From an uncultured Clostridia bacterium (lineage in GTDB: Bacteria > Bacillota > Clostridia > TANB77 > CAG-508), in assembly GCA_947624405.1 (NCBI GenBank), contig CANQKB010000010.1, positions 1 to 21,775 of the forward strand: a stretch of 21,775 bases of DNA. The letters run 5' to 3'. A program made the position numbers and the translations under genes. The notes under the pieces are model-generated. The model had not been told where the DNA came from. It made no database searches and was given only the letters and a program-made list of their open reading frames with translations. Each line of letters opens with the position of its first letter. The first letter of the stretch is position 1. This document shows positions 18,739-21,775 of the stretch, one piece after another.

Positions 18739-19287
18739 TCTATCATTTCCTTTCCTATGACGCACTGTCTATATCTACTCTTGCCCGTAACACATGTTAT
18801 TAATGTTATAGTATTTTCTTCGGTATCTTCTAAAACTTCTACGTTTGTTTCATTTATAATTTTATTTTCACATACACTATATCTCCTTTCTCCCATATTA
18901 GTTTTATATACAATTTCTTCACCATTTTTCAACTCTTTTATTTTTGAAAAATAATGAGCATATGAGCCTTCATTGTGTGATGCTAAAGCAACATTTCCAA
19001 ACCATAAATTAGTTTCATTAAAATGACCGTACTGCATATTTTAATATATCGGTACTCGTGCCTTCTACAATTGGTGCTTCAACACCTATGCTAGGTATTA
19101 TTATCATTCCTATAGTACCATCGTTAAAAATTTTATCTTTCATTTCACTATTATCTAGATTATTTTCTATTTTTGAAATCAAATTTTCTTGCATTTCTAA
19201 AACCTTATTATTTTTAAAATTGATTATAAAAAATGAAATCAAAAGTAAAACAAATAGAAATAGCATAACTATTTTTATTTTCTTCAT
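18735..19287 (-). CDS. Small sortase (class D/E-like), one CGGN codon
   Basis: The frame from ATG 19287 (SD AGAAGGA) stops after an in-frame CGG at 19029. Reading CGGT as glycine gives a 183-residue sortase; 553 bases minus one equals 184 codons. One N-terminal transmembrane helix (about 4-24) precedes the catalytic domain. That domain contains GMIIIPSIGVEAPIVEG, DILKYAVGHF across the junction, His in NVALASHNEG, Cys in TLITCVTG and Arg in KSRYRQCVIG. The L-x-x-A-V-G-H-F glycine is a conserved sortase position, which argues strongly for the fused reading. The stop overlaps the next gene start by four bases. It is first in the operon, behind a good promoter. Split as two pieces, neither would hold a full enzyme. 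Confidence 0.87.
19026..19029 (-). other. CGGT quadruplet glycine codon in sortase gene
   Basis: Codon 87. A triplet reading gives A-V-R-S-F-stop; a four-base reading gives K-Y-A-V-G-H-F-N-E-T and the rest of the sortase domain. Confidence 0.85.
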
Positions 19288-19314
19288 TATTTTCCTTCTT
19301 TTTTCTTGAATTTT

Positions 19315-19330
19315 AAGGCGAAATTGCCTT
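19315..19330 (-). other. Small hairpin in the sortase-operon leader
   Basis: AAGGC and GCCTT pair across a six-base loop about 30 bp upstream of the sortase ATG. No U-tract follows on the minus strand, so it is not a terminator. It may stabilise the leader. Confidence 0.35.
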
Positions 19331-19373
19331 GATTTGAATTAAAATTTTAAAATCATTTAATTAACGTAAAGAT

Positions 19374-19402
19374 ATACTAACATAAATTTTTACAAAATGC
19401 AA
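19374..19402 (-). promoter_or_regulatory. Sigma-A promoter for the sortase-adhesin operon
   Basis: On the minus strand TTGCAT (19397-19402), 17 bp, TAGTAT (19374-19379) with an upstream TGT. The leader is about 80 nt. It would drive all four genes to about 11813. Confidence 0.7.
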
Positions 19403-19459
19403 GCTTTTTTGAAAAAATTTTTGAAATTTTTGTGTAACAATGTTACTATTTACAGTACA

Positions 19460-19640
19460 ACTAGCTAAGCGTGGAGGAATGTTTTAAAAATCGAAGTGAG
19501 TTCGACCTACAAATTTTTTTGCTTGCACAGTTTCAAATTCGTATTTATCATTTAACAATCCAAACTATCTTAAACGCCTTGGAGAACGTAACGCCGCATT
19601 TTTAAAATCATTTCCTCAGGTAGCTTAGCGGAAATCGACT
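19460..19640 (-). ncRNA. Candidate structured RNA of about 175 nt, unidentified
   Basis: The 418-bp gap between glmS and the sortase operon (19288-19705) holds no ORF but has a long imperfect inverted repeat. On the minus strand CTAAGC, GAGGAA and TTTTAAAAAT near 19595-19628 pair in order with ATTTTTAAAA, TTCCTC and GCTTAG near 19465-19491, enclosing about 100 nt of less AT-rich sequence. A TACAAT (19645-19650) just upstream could be its -10 box, and the glmS terminator insulates it. Size and long closed hairpin shape recall 6S RNA, but I recognise no conserved 6S sequence. It could instead be a small mobile palindrome. Confidence 0.4.
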
Positions 19641-19662
19641 GTGAATTGTAACCACATACTGC

Positions 19663-19697
19663 AAAAAAACCTCAAGTACATATACACATACATGAGG
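19663..19697 (-). terminator. Terminator of glmS
   Basis: On the minus strand CCTCATGTA pairs with TACTTGAGG (one mismatch) and is followed by seven T, 9 bp after the glmS stop. Confidence 0.85.
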
Positions 19698-19705
19698 AAA
19701 TTAAA

Positions 19706-21544
19706 TTATTCAACCGTTACCGATTTAGCTAAATTTCTTGGTTTATCTGCATCAAGCCCCTTTTCCTTAGAAATATAATAGGCCAAAAGCTGTAAAGGAA
19801 TAATCGACAAAATAGGAGAAAGAAATGGATGAATTTTAGGAATCTTCACAATATTTTCGAATATTTTCTCATCAATTCCTTGATCAGTAACAATAAGAAT
19901 TTTAGCTCCCCTTGTAGCAACTTCTTGAAGGTTGCTGATCGACTTATTCACAAGCCTCCTATCCGTAATAATGCCAACAACAGTCACATCATCTTCTATC
20001 AAAGCAATAGGTCCATGCTTTAATTCTCCTGACTGATAAGCCTCCGAATGAATGTATGAAATTTCTTTAAGCTTTAAAGATGCTTCCATTGCAGCAGCAT
20101 AATCTATACCACGTCCTATAAAGAAAAGATCTTTTTCTTTATATACTCTTTTTGCAAATTCCTTAATCTTTTCAGAATTTTCTAAAACTATACTAACTTT
20201 TGAAGGTATTTCAGTCAATTCATTTTTTAAATTATCAATAATTTCTTTATCTTCATTTTCTAATACTTCAGCAAAATGAATAGCAAGTAATGTAAGTAGC
20301 GTAATTTGAGAAGTATATGCTTTGGTTGAAGCCACCGCAACTTCTGGACCTGCATGAGTATATAAAGTAAAATCAGCTTCACGTGTTATTGAACTTCCCA
20401 TAACATTTGTAATTGCTATTGATTTTGCTCCTTTCTTCTTAGCATATTTAAGTGCTGCAATTGTATCCGCTGTTTCTCCAGATTGACTAATACAAATAAT
20501 TAATGTGTCATCTCCAACAATTGGTTTCCTATATCTAAATTCTGAAGCTATATCAACTTCAACAGAAATATTAGTTAATCTTTCTATTATCGGTTTTACC
20601 GCAACACCTGCATGCATAGCCGTACCACATGCAACTATATAAATATGTGAAACACTTTCTAAAAATTCTTTCGTTATATTAATATCACTAAAGTCACATT
20701 TATCATTTTGTACAATTCTAGTTCCAATTGTTTCACGAATTGCATTTGGCTGTTCATATATTTCCTTTAACATGTAGCTTTCATATTCGCCTTTATCTGT
20801 TGACTTAGAACTCCATTCTATAATTTCTGCTTTTCTTTGTACTTTTTCAAAATCTTCATCAAAAAAAGTTATATTATCTCTTGTAATTTTTACTAAGTCA
20901 CCATCATTTAAAATAAAAATTTTATTTGTATACTCTAATATTGCTGGTATATCCGATGCTACAAATTTTTCTCCTTCCCCATCTCCAACAACTAATGGAC
21001 TATCCTTTCTTGCAATAATCATAGTATCTTTTTCTATTTTAGAAATAATTGCAAGTGCATAACTTCCTTTTAAATCTTGTGTTGCCCTATATACTGCTTT
21101 TAATAATCTATCATTACTTTCCTCTTCTTTAGAATAATAATAATCTATAAGATTTGGAATAACCTCTGTATCCGTTTCTGATACAAATGTATAACCTGCA
21201 TCTGTAAGAAATTTTTTTAATTCAATATGATTTTCTATAATACCATTATGCACAACTGCAAAATTCTTATGACAATCAATATGTGGATGTGCGTTAACTA
21301 CAGATGGTTTTCCATGCGTTGCCCATCTAGTATGTGCAATGCCTATTGTCCCCTGTGCCTTATCTAGATCTTTAGATTTTTTTAACTCTTTAACTCTTCC
21401 CTTGTTTCTAATAATTGTGATATCTTCATCTTCAAGTGTTGCAATCCCTGCAGAATCATATCCTCTGTATTCTAATTTTAATAAACCATTTATTAAAATT
21501 GGTGTTGCTTTGCGATTACCTATATAACCTACTATACCACACAT
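19706..21544 (-). CDS. glmS: Glucosamine-6-phosphate synthase (isomerizing glutaminase)
   Basis: GlmS makes glucosamine 6-phosphate from fructose 6-phosphate and glutamine, the first step of amino-sugar supply for peptidoglycan. The 612 residues are the usual length. The N-terminal class II glutaminase domain begins MCGIVGYIG with Cys2 as nucleophile, then LEYRGYDSAGIA and HTRWATHGKPS. Two SIS sugar-isomerase domains follow, with YIVACGTAMHAG (about 300) and FIGRGIDYAAAMEASLKLKE (about 468). The C-terminus is DKPRNLAKSVTVE. The SD is AGGAGGG at 21552-21558. The leader is only about 30 nt, so there is no glmS ribozyme between promoter and gene. About nine out-of-frame CGG trinucleotides occur, and none is in frame. 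Confidence 0.98.
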   Translation of the reverse strand: MCGIVGYIGNRKATPILINGLLKLEYRGYDSAGIATLEDEDITIIRNKGRVKELKKSKDLDKAQGTIGIAHTRWATHGKPSVVNAHPHIDCHKNFAVVHNGIIENHIELKKFLTDAGYTFVSETDTEVIPNLIDYYYSKEEESNDRLLKAVYRATQDLKGSYALAIISKIEKDTMIIARKDSPLVVGDGEGEKFVASDIPAILEYTNKIFILNDGDLVKITRDNITFFDEDFEKVQRKAEIIEWSSKSTDKGEYESYMLKEIYEQPNAIRETIGTRIVQNDKCDFSDINITKEFLESVSHIYIVACGTAMHAGVAVKPIIERLTNISVEVDIASEFRYRKPIVGDDTLIICISQSGETADTIAALKYAKKKGAKSIAITNVMGSSITREADFTLYTHAGPEVAVASTKAYTSQITLLTLLAIHFAEVLENEDKEIIDNLKNELTEIPSKVSIVLENSEKIKEFAKRVYKEKDLFFIGRGIDYAAAMEASLKLKEISYIHSEAYQSGELKHGPIALIEDDVTVVGIITDRRLVNKSISNLQEVATRGAKILIVTDQGIDEKIFENIVKIPKIHPFLSPILSIIPLQLLAYYISKEKGLDADKPRNLAKSVTVE

Positions 21545-21579
21545 ATTGTAACCCTCCTATTTTTATGAAACACTATATA

Positions 21580-21608
21580 ATATTACCACAAAAGGCAAAA
21601 AGTAGCAA
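21580..21608 (-). promoter_or_regulatory. Sigma-A promoter for glmS
   Basis: On the minus strand TTGCTA (21603-21608), 17 bp, TAATAT (21580-21585) preceded by TGG, an extended -10. The -35 box falls in the loop of the hairpin described next. Confidence 0.75.
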
Positions 21609-21623
21609 GTACTTTTTACCTTT
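21591..21623 (-). terminator. Hairpin terminator overlapping the glmS promoter
   Basis: AAAGGTAAAAAGTA pairs with TACTTTTTGCCTTT on the minus strand (one G-U) around the five-base loop CTTGC. A-tract and T-tract lie within the stem, as in the divIVA terminator. It probably ends the transcript entering from the right edge. Confidence 0.6.
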
Positions 21624-21666
21624 CTTAATATTTATATAAGAATTTAGTTAACAAATTCAGTGCTAC

Positions 21667-21775
21667 TTATAAAAAGCCTGTAAAATAGTTGTTTTTATAT
21701 TCACTTGGTGTCGCAATCTCCAAATTGTATTTTAATATGTCGATTGCTCCAAATCGCACTCGCTTTGCTCGTTTG
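21667..21775 (-). CDS. Possible C-terminal end of an unidentified ORF, cut by window edge
   Basis: An open frame of 35 codons runs in from the right edge to TAA at 21667, ending EIATPSEYKNNYFTGFL. I recognise no family. It uses CGA for arginine three times in its first seven codons, unlike the AGA-rich genes of the window, so it may be foreign or a repeat rather than a native gene. Confidence 0.3.
   Translation of the reverse strand, partial: KRAKRVRFGAIDILKYNLEIATPSEYKNNYFTGFL

Noticed and set aside
18739..18765. Upstream ATG of the LPRTG protein (MRHRKGNDR extension)
   Set aside because: It would precede the signal peptide and lies inside the sortase coding end; the ATG at 18738 has an SD and couples with the sortase stop.
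3369..19029. Five independent pseudogenes or assembly indels
   Set aside because: Random decay or indel error should hit various bases, codons and phases. All five are an extra C exactly before an in-frame GGN glycine codon, with no other break in the window, and a complementary tRNA is present. A systematic base-calling error inserting C before GG cannot be fully excluded without reads, but it should also hit GG in the other two phases.
21545..21775. glmS ribozyme
   Set aside because: The promoter lies about 35 bp from the start codon and the sequence beyond is a terminator and a possible ORF end.

Overview
The window is about 21.8 kb of AT-rich DNA from a low-GC, endospore-forming Firmicute of the Clostridia type. 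The evidence is full-length Spo0A and SpoIVA, AGGAGG ribosome sites, sigma-A promoters and an sepF/divIVA/mutL/miaA neighbourhood. No phage, transposase or CRISPR array is visible.

The main result is that this genome appears to read CGGN as a four-base glycine codon. Five places in the window break an otherwise obvious reading frame: miaA, a small membrane protein, a large adhesin (twice) and a sortase. At all five the upstream frame arrives at an in-frame CGG, and reading CGGN as one glycine restores the family sequence exactly, for example the MiaA P-loop and the Cna-B 'PEGY' motif. I found no other in-frame CGG in any gene of the window. About thirty out-of-frame CGG trinucleotides sit harmlessly in intact genes. 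At the left edge lies a tRNA-Gly whose anticodon loop is CUUCCGA, so it carries UCC followed by G37 instead of the usual A37. The four bases UCCG are the exact complement of CGGA, and its anticodon stem is weakened. The tRNA and codon evidence together suggest a natural quadruplet codon with a dedicated tRNA.

Layout from left to right (mostly minus strand): tRNA-Gly; divIVA and sepF (septum placement); an HlyD-like membrane-anchored protein; miaA, a small four-helix membrane protein and mutL, apparently one transcript from a promoter ahead of mutL; a plus-strand DUF1836 regulator; spo0A with a strong promoter; a YigZ/IMPACT protein and a BaiN/HI0933-type flavoprotein; plus-strand spoIVA; a four-gene sortase and surface-protein operon (small sortase, LPRTG acidic protein, class B sortase, 1304-residue thioester and Cna-B adhesin) transcribed leftward from about 19370; a candidate structured RNA; and glmS.

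The sortase operon is the most coherent accessory system. It encodes two anchored surface proteins and two different sortases, and three of the five CGGN codons fall in it. Both its adhesin and its first sortase can be made only if CGGN is read as one amino acid.
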